NCBI GenBank assembly: GCA_964558415.1 | Contig: CAZLDI010000002.1 | Coordinates: 155,978 to 219,977, forward strand | Direction of reading: 5' to 3' | DNA: 64,000 nucleotides | Source: CAZLDI01 sp964558415 | GTDB lineage: Bacteria > Chloroflexota > Dehalococcoidia > SM23-28-2 > RBG-16-64-32 | Part shown: positions 32,601 through 40,733 of the stretch, in pieces | Layout: the number at the start of each line of letters is the position of its first letter | How positions within the stretch are numbered: the first letter of the stretch is position 1 | Notes under the pieces: generated by a model | Databases searched by the model: none | What the model was told of the DNA's origin: nothing | What the model saw: only the letters and a program-made list of their open reading frames with translations | Made by a program: the position numbers and the translations under genes

Positions 32601-35146
32601 AGATCAGGAATGATTACGGACTGGCCGGTGTCGGTGCGCTGGAACTGACCAAGGATCACGTGCGTTGTGCCGATCACTTCGCAGGTGCGCAGGTCACGCC
32701 CAGGGCCGTCAACGCCCTTCAGACCGCCGCCCACGCCACCGGGGTCGTCCGCGCCCGTCTCACCCAGGTAATCGGATGCGACGAGTAGCGGAGCGCACGG
32801 CTGCGGCGCGGAGCCGCTGGCCGGGACTGACGGGTCGCCCGTGATCAGTACTTGAGCCCATCCGCCCGCTCCCAGGTTGAAGATGATGATGTTGGCCGGG
32901 GAGCTGAGGACCGGGATCAGGTTTACGGCGCGCGCCCAGACCGGGGCGCCGCCCGCAACCGACGTGCCGTTCGGGTCGAACGCCAGGAAGAGCGGGCTGG
33001 CCTCTACGCGTGTCGGCCAGAGTACCGTGCTGATCAGGGCCGGTGCGGTCGCGTCGTTGGGACCTTCACCTCCGGACGCCGGAAGCGCGCCGTCGTACAG
33101 GTCGAAGCCTGAGCTGCCCAGGGGCACGGAGCAGGGAGAGGCGCCCGGGCCCAGCTTCAGCGTTACGCTGAATGCGGACCGGTTCACCCTTGTCCCGTTC
33201 GGAATCGTGCCGCTCACCGCGTCGGCGTTTCCACGCGTAATGTAGTAAACGCCGGTCGGTGTGCCGTTGCCGGGCAGGAACGTCAGTGTGCCTGCCAGCG
33301 GCTGCCCGCCTGCGGGCCCACCTGCGCCGATGGCGTACTCGATCAGCTGCTCACACGGCTGTGTCAGCAGACAGTCGTCGTCCGTCGGCGGTGTGCCGGC
33401 TGCCAGCGGGAACGGGCCATCGAAGCCCGGGTCGCTCGGCGTGTCGTCCTCGTCCTGAAGGACGGCGAACGTCGGCGTGAAGTCACGCTCCAGCAGGATC
33501 GTCTGGCACGTCGGGCCAACGGTGTTGTTGCCCGGGAGCGGGTCATTGACGTGCGGCTGCACGATCGTGATGTTGTTGATGATGCAGACTGTCGGCAACA
33601 GGTAGCCGGAGTCCTCGTCTGTGGCGAGGTCGCCGTCGTTGTTGACGCCGTCGATGCGGTCTTCGTCAATCAGCGTGTCGCCGTCACTGTCCTGGCCCAT
33701 GCCGTCCAGGCCGCACGAAATCGTGAAGCCCTCGTTGGCCCCCGTCGCAGCGCTTACGCCAAGACTGGTGGCGCCTCCGAGCGGGCCCGTGGTGTTGACC
33801 AGCGTGCACGTCCCGGCCGTCAGGCCGCCCACGAGGTTCGTCACGAACACCGTCGGCGTGATTACCACGCTCGTCGGGCCGTAAGGACCGTTGTTGTGGA
33901 CGGTCTTGTTGATCGTGAACGGCTGTACCGCGCCCACAAGCAGCGGCGGGTACGGCAGCGTCGGGGCCTTGTTGGCCGGGAAGCCCGTGATGCTCTGCGC
34001 CGTGATCTTGACGTCAGAGTCCGCCGTCACGATGAACGGGACGGTCGTCGAGGCACAGTTGTTCGCAAGGATCGGGTCGATGCCCGGGTAGTTGCTGTCG
34101 ATGCAGTTGTCCACGATCAGCTGGTGGTTGCTCGGACTCGTGCAGTGAACTGTATCGATCTCCTGGTACGGAAACGGAACGCTGACGGGAAGCGGTGGCA
34201 GCGGCACTACTATGACGTAGGGCCCTACGTTCGGCAGGCCGTTCAGCGTGCAGCTAGGCGGCAGGGTGATCATCTTGGTCAGCGTCGCCCCCGGTATGAT
34301 GTCCGGGCCGTTGTTGTGGATGATCTTGTCGATGATCAGCGGCACGTTCTGGCTGACCGTGATACCGCCCGGGAACGTCACGATCTGGCCACCCACCGGG
34401 GCGCCGACCAGTTTGACGTCAGTCGGGCTCGGGCAGACAAAGCCACTGACCGCGGAGTTCACCACCAGCGTCGCGTTCTGCGTGGCGTCCGGGAAGTACG
34501 CTGTCGAAGTCGGGTCCAGGTGGACGTTGTTCGTCAGCGTCAACGGGTATACGCCCGGGACCACGACCGCGTTGCTGATGAGCTCGATGCGCACCAGATA
34601 GCCTTCGCCGATCTCCGGTATGCCCAGGCCCGTGTCCAGGGCCACAGCCGCGAAGGGGCTGGTGACGTCCGGGACCGCGTCGCTGGCGTCGAAGACACCG
34701 CTACCCGCGTTCCGGTCCAGCATCCCACCGCCCACCGGAGGGCTGTAGGTGTGCGCATCGATCGTGGTTGAGCCGGCGGGGAAGCTGAAGTCCAGCGAGT
34801 AGGAGATTATCCCGAATCCCGCCGGAATGCCGATTCCCACTGTGGCTTCCGCCACCACGTCGATGTACATTCTGTCGACCGCGTCCTCGTCGTCGTCCGT
34901 TACGCCGTTCTCACGGAGCAACGCACACGTCTCGATCGGGCCGACAATTGTGTCGGTGTTCGCAGGTGGAACACCAACTGCTAAATTAGCGCCGGTGGCG
35001 TCCGGATCCATGTCAATTGCCATGAGATCCATGCCGCCGGCATGACTGGCTCTAGCCGAGCCAGCGTCTTCGAGCATTCTCAGCCCGGCGAAAGCCAGGG
35101 TAAGAAGTACACCGAAAACGAGAGAAACCGATATGAGGCGTCTCAT
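29603..35146 (-). CDS. Giant exported protein with cohesin-like N-terminus and multiple HNNGP (DUF11/CARDB-like) domains
   Basis: This is the largest gene in the window (1847 aa); AAGGGGGTG precedes the start. After a signal peptide a cohesin-like domain (about 30-235) has IISYSLDFSFPAGSTTIDAH, a MLDRNAGSGVFDASDAVPD loop and GEGYLVRIELISNAV. Then come at least five Ig-like repeats of about 130 aa marked by (V/I)HNNGP(Y/F)GP and a Cys-containing strand, as in DUF11/CARDB adhesin-type domains, interspersed with TSP3-like units (about 1045-1100 and 1660-1700). The C-terminal 170 residues match the VKYC module of the 1398-aa protein and end in VGPPPPP. There is no dockerin-like tail or anchor. 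Confidence 0.9.
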   Translation of the reverse strand: MRRLISVSLVFGVLLTLAFAGLRMLEDAGSARASHAGGMDLMAIDMDPDATGANLAVGVPPANTDTIVGPIETCALLRENGVTDDDEDAVDRMYIDVVAEATVGIGIPAGFGIISYSLDFSFPAGSTTIDAHTYSPPVGGGMLDRNAGSGVFDASDAVPDVTSPFAAVALDTGLGIPEIGEGYLVRIELISNAVVVPGVYPLTLTNNVHLDPTSTAYFPDATQNATLVVNSAVSGFVCPSPTDVKLVGAPVGGQIVTFPGGITVSQNVPLIIDKIIHNNGPDIIPGATLTKMITLPPSCTLNGLPNVGPYVIVVPLPPLPVSVPFPYQEIDTVHCTSPSNHQLIVDNCIDSNYPGIDPILANNCASTTVPFIVTADSDVKITAQSITGFPANKAPTLPYPPLLVGAVQPFTINKTVHNNGPYGPTSVVITPTVFVTNLVGGLTAGTCTLVNTTGPLGGATSLGVSAATGANEGFTISCGLDGMGQDSDGDTLIDEDRIDGVNNDGDLATDEDSGYLLPTVCIINNITIVQPHVNDPLPGNNTVGPTCQTILLERDFTPTFAVLQDEDDTPSDPGFDGPFPLAAGTPPTDDDCLLTQPCEQLIEYAIGAGGPAGGQPLAGTLTFLPGNGTPTGVYYITRGNADAVSGTIPNGTRVNRSAFSVTLKLGPGASPCSVPLGSSGFDLYDGALPASGGEGPNDATAPALISTVLWPTRVEASPLFLAFDPNGTSVAGGAPVWARAVNLIPVLSSPANIIIFNLGAGGWAQVLITGDPSVPASGSAPQPCAPLLVASDYLGETGADDPGGVGGGLKGVDGPGRDLRTCEVIGTTHVILGQFQRTDTGQSVIIPDLNQCTADNDVSVSKSDDLTVNAPIDTLHTETITVTITNGNVPSNVAASLSLSGPAVCDPLLIPEPGDGNTTPDALTGPDVVGSTQSTVLNWTELLMASNEVRIVTRDYTVNCPAGGPYTLQVVANASSTFPDNDITNNQAENHPVVTACCPDVDGDGVPNGSDNCPNDANPGQEDSDGDGLGDACDPNDDNDNLDDALDDCDTVAEDVDGIDDLDGCPDTDSAIKSVTKQASFNVDVSTSNSKNISVVVANQGNIVASLEVTLLLRSQVAICDAIWIAQPGDGVGGSIIAGTRHSLLTIILPAMLPGEERTISRNYTVHCFSKSFHDNAIRFEVGVAPVYPVREESDDVLDNVFKQNIDITAYAVSDVKKLGLIIPDPTFDVSENEPIIVRSVFHNNGPFGPTTILDDIYASAPADCTVLPASILNTPVVLPVSVTVTVDQLFTMHCTSPSNHIFCWSDNIEPYETSPIATLHVRDPNPNNNSASLCINNTVVTNADSKVTSVAVGAPASVPKNTNFNVTVSSNVHNNGPYGPLAGTVTLSLTVPADCTKVPNGNQVVNVNLPVSMVQPANAVWLVNCSTASNHNLVGTAVLSTNPVLHVSDGTLSNNTGTNNATTVITMVQDKKVSSVTIMQEPPFVDLDGIALIEDRRAADPGDVNNDKASVDVVPAVEGVSYEFFARVQTLANTATTAAIVTITYASSDGCVGLSGPAVVNEPAESAGTTNIITVPFNATLSVGDPDQRCTVDVTATISGANAHAVDTNLGNNVGTDTVKLCEDNDQDGISEAGNGGDCGPLDNCPDDYNPGQEDSDGDLIGDACDDTPRHDDGVKYCLKFGPAPINLSDNVGAYMWVLCEIGNFSGHDDLVVITSAANLVLTALPNGCTKATVLLIPGRVDFVLLGPDPVDNDGDMLFDEDPADLIDNDGDTAADEDPPEPGEQKFILYRTKFECHAPAVQSVLPISIQVCIDHVQQPPDGDDNNPANDCVTVNQNIIVGPPPPP

Positions 35147-35207
35147 CGCCGCACCCCCTTGTGAACTATCCTTGCCGCTTGATAATGAATGATTGCATGT
35201 TTATCGA

Positions 35208-35249
35208 GAGTTTGCCCGCCGGACCCTGAGGCCCGGCGGGCAAACTCTG
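35208..35249 (-). terminator. Hairpin terminator after the 1012-aa gene
   Basis: A perfect 16-bp stem (35208-35223 with 35234-35249) with a 10-nt loop lies 8 nt past the stop at 35258 on the reverse strand. Confidence 0.8.
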
Positions 35250-35257
35250 CCTGTTCC

Positions 35258-38200
35258 TTAGTCTCCCAGCGTCGCGGACCCCGTACAGGTCGGCCCGCCG
35301 AACGCTCTCACGCCGAACATCGGTATCGCCGCGAGCTGTGATATGAACGAGAGGTCCTGTACGTTAATCCAGGTACTGAAGGTGGTTCCAGGGACGATGT
35401 CCCAGCGCTTGTCAAACGGTACGATGCCCGGGCTGGTGCCGATGTAGCGAATCGGCGCCACGTAGCTCGCCAGGTCGGACACGTTGATCCTGTCCGCGCT
35501 GAACGTGCCGTTAGCGCCCAGGTCCATCGGCCAGTCGCTGCTCGGTATTCCCGGGGCGGCTGAGCTGCCACGCTCGCAGCGCCCCAGCGGGTCGGTGCCC
35601 AGGTAGACCTCGACGCCGTCCGGGCTGCCGTCTCCGTCCGTGTCGGGGGACGTGAGTATGCATGTCGGCGCTCCCGGGCAGCTTGCCGGGTTGCAGTCCG
35701 TCACCGTGCCCGCGTCGGGGCCGTCGGTCTCCAGCGCGTCGATGCCGCCGGCGCCGTCGTTGTTGAGGCCGTCGTTGCAGGGCTGCCGCGGCTCGCCTGA
35801 GGCCGGCGGGCTGGCGCCGGAACCGGAGGACAGGACCGGGAAGACGCGCTGCGTCGCCCAGTGCTCCGGCGTCAGCGTGGCCATGGTGTCGTCAGGGTCG
35901 TCCAGGCCGTTGGTGCCGTCCACCAGGTTGCACCAGCCGTCGCCGTCTACGTCGCCAACCACGCCCGCTCCGAGGATGCACACCGGCAGCAGCTCGAACG
36001 TGCTGTGGAAGTGGCCGTTGCCCACGCGACTGCTGCTCGGGCAACCGTCGTTGACGCCGTCGCCTTCATTGGCTGCGGTGTTGGGGTTGTCCTCGTCGTC
36101 CGCCACGTTCAGGCAGCCGACCTCTGGAGCGCCGACCGCTATGCAGCCGTCGTTGACCAGGCCGTCGCCGTCGTCGTCCAGCGGCAGCGCTTCGCCGAGC
36201 GCGCAGTCGACCTCGGCAAGGTCGCAGAGGTCGCCCAGCGTGTCGGCCTTGGAGCCGCCGCGCGGCTGGCCGATGAGGGGCGGCTCGGGGCGCTCGCTCT
36301 CCGTCTGCGTCGGGTTGGCGATCTGCGGGCAGTTGTCGCCCGCGTTCTGCCAGACCCCGCCGTTGGACGCCAGGTCGCCGTCTTTGTCGTCCTCCTCAAT
36401 GACGTTGACGCCGGGGCAGCCGTCGTTGATTGCCGTGTCGTCGCCGGTCACCGGCGGCCCCGGGTCTTCGTCGGCCTCGTCGATTGCGTTGGCGCAGCCA
36501 GCGACTCCGCTCTCCGGGAACGTCCCAGCCGTCACGCAGCCATCATTCACGTAAGTGTCGCCGTCATCGTCCAGCGGGAGACCTTCGCCCGCGGCGCAAT
36601 CCGTTTCCAGGTCGCCGAAGAGGGTGGGGCAGCCGTCGTTGATTGCCGTGTCGTCGTCGGTGACCGGTGCGCCCGGGTCCTCATCGGCCTCGTCGATTAA
36701 GTTGGCGCAGCCACCGACTCCGCTCTCCGGGAACGTACCGACCGTCGGGCAACCGTCGTTGACCAGGGTGTCGCCGTCGTCGTCCAGCGGCAGGGCTTCG
36801 CCGGCAGCGCAATCCGCTCCCGTTTCCGCGCCGCGGGTCGGCTCGCAAATGGGGTCGAGCATGTCGTCGTCCGCGCCGTCCTGGTCACGCGGGTTGTCTA
36901 CATTGATCGCGTACTGACAGGTGTCCAGCGCGTTTTCATAGCCGTCGCCGTCACTGTCGCGAAGCGAGGTGTTGAGGGCGCCGAAGAAGTGCGTGCCGGG
37001 CGCGGCCGGGTTCTCGTAGCGCAAGTTGCCGACGGGTCCCCCCGCGGGGCATCCGTCGTTGATCAAGTCGTCGTCCGGGTCGACTGGCGCACCCGGGTCC
37101 TCATCGGCCTCGTCTACGGCGTTGGCACAACCGCCGGCAATCCCGCTCTCCGGGAAAGCAGTCGGCAGATCGCCGGCCGTCGGGCAGCCGTCATTGACCA
37201 GGGTATCTCCGTCGTCATCGAGAGGGAGGGGTTCACCTACCTGGCACTGAGCTTCACCACTCGGCACTCCCACAACCGGGTTGTTGATGCCGTTGGCCGT
37301 AGCGCAGGGCGCCAGGGCGGTGCCGAGGCAACCGTTAGCACGGGCGCGCCCGTAGATGTTGAAGGTGACGCTCAGCGGCCCGCAGAAGTCTGAGATGCTG
37401 CTGGGCGCCGGATCAGCCGTCGGGTCCTGGAGCACGCTGAAGAAGCTGTAGCCCAGGGACACTTCCGCCAGGTCGTAGAGCGGGTCCGGCGCGGGTACTG
37501 CGGCCAGCGCGCCCGGCGCGAAGATCAGGTATGTAAGGATCACGGCGGAGTTGGCAACGATCTGTCCGCCGGAGTAGCGCGCCATCGGCGCCACGCTGCT
37601 GAACAGCGTGTTCAGGTAGCTGGGGTACTTCTCCACGTGCACGGCGATGCCGTTGACCGGAGGCGCCGCGGAGCTGAGGAGGCCCGCGCCGCCGTCGGGG
37701 GCGCCGCCGTTGCCTGCCGTGATCGCGTAGCTGTCGCTGAGCAGCGGCATCAGCGTGCCGGTCGCCTCAAAAGGCGTGCCGGGCGCTCCCGCCGTCGCGA
37801 CCGCCTCGTTCTGCGGCGACGGGTAGACCAGGTTGCCCGCTGCGTTGTCAGCCGAGGCGACCATGAAGTTGAACGTCACCGGCAGGTAGCCGTCGCACGA
37901 GAGGTTGCTCAGTCCCAGAGACGTCTCCGACGCCAGGTCGCCGACTACCTCACCCAGTACGGGGTCGCCGGCGCCCGCCAGCGGTGGGCTGGGCGCGATG
38001 GTCGCCGCGCCCGGGAGCAACGTGACCACTGACGCAAAGTTCATGTCCGTGCGCGAGGCGAGCGGGAACTCGCCCGCCACAACTGCCGGACACGACGCCG
38101 GAATACAGAGCACAGTCGTGTAGTCGGTGGCGGCGCTGGCCACGTAACTTGACTGCGTGACCGAGCCGTCAGTCGTGAAGTTGCCCATAGCGCTGACGCT

Positions 38201-38296
38201 TGGTTCGTCGCGCTGCGCCAGGAAAGCGCCTACTGATAAGGCGATGAGCACAATTATGAGCTTTGGAAGCGCACGTCGGAGAAGCGACGCTTGCAT
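35258..38296 (-). CDS. Exported protein with IDKYP-type N-terminal domain, NDGCP repeats and dockerin-like C-terminus
   Basis: The protein is 1012 aa; GGGAGGGG lies 6 nt before the ATG. The signal peptide (IIVLIALSVGAFLA) precedes the domain also found in the 606-, 707- and 537-aa proteins (about 60-330): VEKYPSYLNTLF, LIFAPGAL, LGYSFFSVLQDPT and SISDFCGPL. Next is an array of Asp-rich units such as LPLDDDGDTLVNDGCP alternating with NAIDEADEDPG, repeated five or more times (about 360-760). The C-terminal module (INVSDLASYVAPIRY, DKRWDIVPG, INVQDLSFI) is dockerin-like. A sigma70-like promoter is present upstream. Confidence 0.9.
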   Translation of the reverse strand: MQASLLRRALPKLIIVLIALSVGAFLAQRDEPSVSAMGNFTTDGSVTQSSYVASAATDYTTVLCIPASCPAVVAGEFPLASRTDMNFASVVTLLPGAATIAPSPPLAGAGDPVLGEVVGDLASETSLGLSNLSCDGYLPVTFNFMVASADNAAGNLVYPSPQNEAVATAGAPGTPFEATGTLMPLLSDSYAITAGNGGAPDGGAGLLSSAAPPVNGIAVHVEKYPSYLNTLFSSVAPMARYSGGQIVANSAVILTYLIFAPGALAAVPAPDPLYDLAEVSLGYSFFSVLQDPTADPAPSSISDFCGPLSVTFNIYGRARANGCLGTALAPCATANGINNPVVGVPSGEAQCQVGEPLPLDDDGDTLVNDGCPTAGDLPTAFPESGIAGGCANAVDEADEDPGAPVDPDDDLINDGCPAGGPVGNLRYENPAAPGTHFFGALNTSLRDSDGDGYENALDTCQYAINVDNPRDQDGADDDMLDPICEPTRGAETGADCAAGEALPLDDDGDTLVNDGCPTVGTFPESGVGGCANLIDEADEDPGAPVTDDDTAINDGCPTLFGDLETDCAAGEGLPLDDDGDTYVNDGCVTAGTFPESGVAGCANAIDEADEDPGPPVTGDDTAINDGCPGVNVIEEDDKDGDLASNGGVWQNAGDNCPQIANPTQTESERPEPPLIGQPRGGSKADTLGDLCDLAEVDCALGEALPLDDDGDGLVNDGCIAVGAPEVGCLNVADDEDNPNTAANEGDGVNDGCPSSSRVGNGHFHSTFELLPVCILGAGVVGDVDGDGWCNLVDGTNGLDDPDDTMATLTPEHWATQRVFPVLSSGSGASPPASGEPRQPCNDGLNNDGAGGIDALETDGPDAGTVTDCNPASCPGAPTCILTSPDTDGDGSPDGVEVYLGTDPLGRCERGSSAAPGIPSSDWPMDLGANGTFSADRINVSDLASYVAPIRYIGTSPGIVPFDKRWDIVPGTTFSTWINVQDLSFISQLAAIPMFGVRAFGGPTCTGSATLGD

Positions 38297-38396
38297 GAAA
38301 TTCCCCTCCCTTTGGGCTCGCTATGACGATTGTTAGTTCGCCGCGGGTTAGCCGTTCTTCGCCTAGGACCTCCTGTTTATGTTATGGAGTGGCTCT

Positions 38397-38425
38397 AGTA
38401 TCGTGTTGAGGTAGGTGCTTGTCAA
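38397..38425 (-). promoter_or_regulatory. Sigma70-like promoter of the 1012-aa gene
   Basis: On the reverse strand TTGACA (38425-38420) and GATACT (38402-38397) are exactly 17 nt apart, giving a leader of about 95 nt before the ATG at 38296. Confidence 0.6.
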
Positions 38426-38549
38426 GGGGGTAATTATGTCTTCCTTAGCTACCTATCGCCCCCGCCGACTACACTCTTTTTTCTAGACGTAACATTTCTG
38501 AATCATTTCGACTGTATTTGAGCCGGCGTCGCGTGGCGTCCTTAGAATC

Positions 38550-38565
38550 TGTGACGCGCGTCACA
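38550..38565. promoter_or_regulatory. CRP/FNR-type palindromic operator candidate
   Basis: TGTGACGCGCGTCACA is a perfect 16-bp palindrome and matches the CRP consensus TGTGA-N6-TCACA. Its centre lies about 60 nt before the start predicted from TATAAC at 38605-38610, a common position for CRP-type activation. No CRP gene is in the window. Confidence 0.45.
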
Positions 38566-38669
38566 ACCGGCGCCCTTGTTTCACCAAACCGAGCGCTTGT
38601 TTTGTATAACATAAGCGCGACGGTCATAGTTGACCCGCGTCGGAGGCCCCCCGTAAGCTGGACTTCACG

Positions 38670-39767
38670 ATGCAGATATCGGTGAGGCGGAGCGTGGTGA
38701 GGCGGCTTCTCGGCGGATTCCCCGTGCTTATAGCCATGGCGGCGCTGCTGCTGCTCGCCTCGTGCAACGGCGGCGACGACCCCGCTGACGGAACCGGGAC
38801 GCCGGTGCCCACCACCTCCGACGGGACCACACCCTCCAGCCCTCCGACCGGCGACCAGGACTGCGACCCGCCGCCGTCCGAAGCCGGCTCCGGCCTCGAC
38901 CTGCCCGGCCGCCTGACCTTCGTGCGCTACCGCATCGTCGCCGGCTGCTCGCCCACCGTCTACATCATGGACGCCGACGGCACCGGCGTCACGCAGCTCA
39001 CAGACTTCCCGCTGGGCGACACCGAGCCCGACCTTTCGCCGGACCGCTCCCGGGTCGTCTTCAACCACGGCGGCGGAGGCGGCCAGTATATATATGTAAT
39101 GGACGCCGACGGCAGCAACCTCACGCAGATCACCGAAGGCAACGGCGGCGACGTCAGCCCACGCTGGTCCCCGGACGGCGCCCGCATCGCCTTCAGCGAC
39201 GCCGGCTCGCTCGCCGTGATGAACGCGGACGGCAGCAATCAACTCATCATCATGCCGGCGCAATCCTCTGATACCGCTGAGCCCTGCCGCGCCGGTTCGT
39301 TCGTCGGCGGCTGGTCCCCGGACGGCCGCATCACCTACTACAGCGCGGTCGTGCGCTCCGGCGGCGAAAATTCGTTCTGGATCTGCGCGATCAACGCGGA
39401 CGGCTCCGGCTTGGAGGTGCTGGTCGAGGAGCCGCTCGGCGGTCTGCACGCCGAGCCTCACTGGTCGCCGGACGGCAAGAAGATAGTCTTCCGCGATGAC
39501 CGCGACGGCCGCTGCCGCGCGGAGGACGCGTCCTGCAACTACGAGGTCTACGTCCTGGACCTCGAGACGGGGGAAGAGACGAACCTCACGAAAGACCCAT
39601 CGTTTGATATCGAACCGGTCTGGTCGCCGGACGGGGAATGGATCGTCTTCTCCTCGAACAGAGACGACTTCTCGTTCGACCTCTACATCATGCGCGCGGA
39701 CGGAAGCGACGTCCGCCGCCTGCTGGATGACCCCAACGTCAAAGACAGCTACCCGAGCTGGCGCTAA
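38670..39767 (+). CDS. Lipoprotein TolB/PD40-type beta-propeller
   Basis: The protein is 365 aa with a lipoprotein signal (PVLIAMAALLLLASCNGGDD) and a Pro/Thr-rich spacer. The body consists of PD40/WD40-like repeats: VYIMDADGTGVTQLTDFPLG, LSPDRSRVVFNHGG, RWSPDGARIAFSDAG, GWSPDGRITYYS, HWSPDGKKIVFRDDRDG and VWSPDGEWIVFSSNRDD. This gives about six blades, as in TolB and related proteins. No peptidase domain follows, so it is a stand-alone surface propeller. The stop abuts the next start (TAAATG), so the two are one transcript. Confidence 0.9.
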   Translation: MQISVRRSVVRRLLGGFPVLIAMAALLLLASCNGGDDPADGTGTPVPTTSDGTTPSSPPTGDQDCDPPPSEAGSGLDLPGRLTFVRYRIVAGCSPTVYIMDADGTGVTQLTDFPLGDTEPDLSPDRSRVVFNHGGGGGQYIYVMDADGSNLTQITEGNGGDVSPRWSPDGARIAFSDAGSLAVMNADGSNQLIIMPAQSSDTAEPCRAGSFVGGWSPDGRITYYSAVVRSGGENSFWICAINADGSGLEVLVEEPLGGLHAEPHWSPDGKKIVFRDDRDGRCRAEDASCNYEVYVLDLETGEETNLTKDPSFDIEPVWSPDGEWIVFSSNRDDFSFDLYIMRADGSDVRRLLDDPNVKDSYPSWR

Positions 39768-40727
39768 ATGCGCGGGACTGCTGAGGCCGCCGAGCCACGA
39801 ATGGTGAGCGGTCGCGGCATCTTCCGCGTCGCGGCGCTTCCCGCCCTCGCACTTCTGCTGGCGGCAAGCCTCTCCTGCGATGGTGACGGCGACGCGACGC
39901 CGCAGGACGGTTCGCCCACCCCCGCCCTCCAGACCGAGGTCACCCGTGAGACCGCCGGCGTTCGCCTGAAGCTATCCGTCGAAAAGGCAACGTATAAGGA
40001 AGGCGAGACCGTCAGAGTCAGCGCGCAGGCAGAGAACCTCACCTCGGACCAGCTCGCCGCTGTGCCGGCGGGTCCCTCGCAGTCGGCGTTCAGCTTCTCG
40101 CTGTTCAGCCAGATCGGCGGCGACCAGGCCCTCAGCGCTGACGGCGGGCCGGTCGCGCCGGAGGGTGAGGCCTTCGGCCCGGGCGAGCGCGTGAACGGCA
40201 GCGTGGCCTGGGACCAGCAAGTGGCCAGCTACCAGGACCCCGTCCCGGGCCCGCCGGGAGAGTACACAATCACCGCTGAGATTAGCGTGATCGGAGGCGC
40301 TCTCACTATGCCCGCTGTCGTCGGCGCCGCCGTGACCTTTCGTTTGGAGGGAGGGGAAGCGATCATTCTCCCTGACATCGCCCTCACCGTCGCGCTCACC
40401 CAGCCGGAGGTGAAGCAATGGTTCGAGGGGCGCGCGAACCAGAACGTGATCTGCTTTTGGGGACAGCGCGGGCTGTTCTACAACGGAGATTCGCAAACCG
40501 CCAGCGTCGCCGAGACGTTGGAGCTCCTGTATGACGCCCATCTGCAGAACGGCTGGCCGATCTGCAGCCCCGTCACGAGAGGCGACGACTGGCTCCTGAT
40601 CTTCTCCTCACCTGAGGCGCCGGAACCGAAACGCATCAGCGTCTTTCTTGACCTGCACGACGGCACGTTCCGCCGCGTGGAGGAGGGAGGCCCGATGCCG
40701 CAGTCTACCGGCGCGCCGTCTCCCTGA
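39768..40727 (+). CDS. Lipoprotein with BsuPI-like domain
   Basis: The protein is 319 aa; an internal ATG (residue 12, MVSGRG) may be the true start. The lipobox is LLLAASLSCDGDG. Residues 60-170 resemble the BsuPI-type (intracellular proteinase inhibitor-like) beta-sandwich: VRLKLSVEKATYKEGETVRV, AENLTSDQ, and PPGEYTITAEISV near its end. The C-terminal 140 residues contain two Cys (NVICFWG, WPICSP) and match nothing I recognise. It follows the propeller gene with no gap and converges on the FG-GAP gene. Confidence 0.8.
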   Translation: MRGTAEAAEPRMVSGRGIFRVAALPALALLLAASLSCDGDGDATPQDGSPTPALQTEVTRETAGVRLKLSVEKATYKEGETVRVSAQAENLTSDQLAAVPAGPSQSAFSFSLFSQIGGDQALSADGGPVAPEGEAFGPGERVNGSVAWDQQVASYQDPVPGPPGEYTITAEISVIGGALTMPAVVGAAVTFRLEGGEAIILPDIALTVALTQPEVKQWFEGRANQNVICFWGQRGLFYNGDSQTASVAETLELLYDAHLQNGWPICSPVTRGDDWLLIFSSPEAPEPKRISVFLDLHDGTFRRVEEGGPMPQSTGAPSP

Positions 40728-40733
40728 ACCCGG

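Larger units (their letters stand above)
38297..38669. other. Divergent intergenic region, 373 bp, no gene
   Basis: This spacer separates the minus-strand giant-gene block from the plus-strand lipoproteins. It holds a good reverse-strand promoter (38397-38425), a perfect TGTGA-N6-TCACA palindrome (38550-38565) and a forward -10-like TATAAC (38605-38610). No coding sequence is evident; the antisense-looking ORF entering it from the right is a shadow of the propeller gene. Confidence 0.7.

Noticed and set aside
38469..39461. 330-aa minus-strand ORF opposite the TolB-like propeller
   Set aside because: The forward frame has a lipoprotein signal and six propeller repeats; the reverse frame has no recognisable features and runs through the regulatory spacer.
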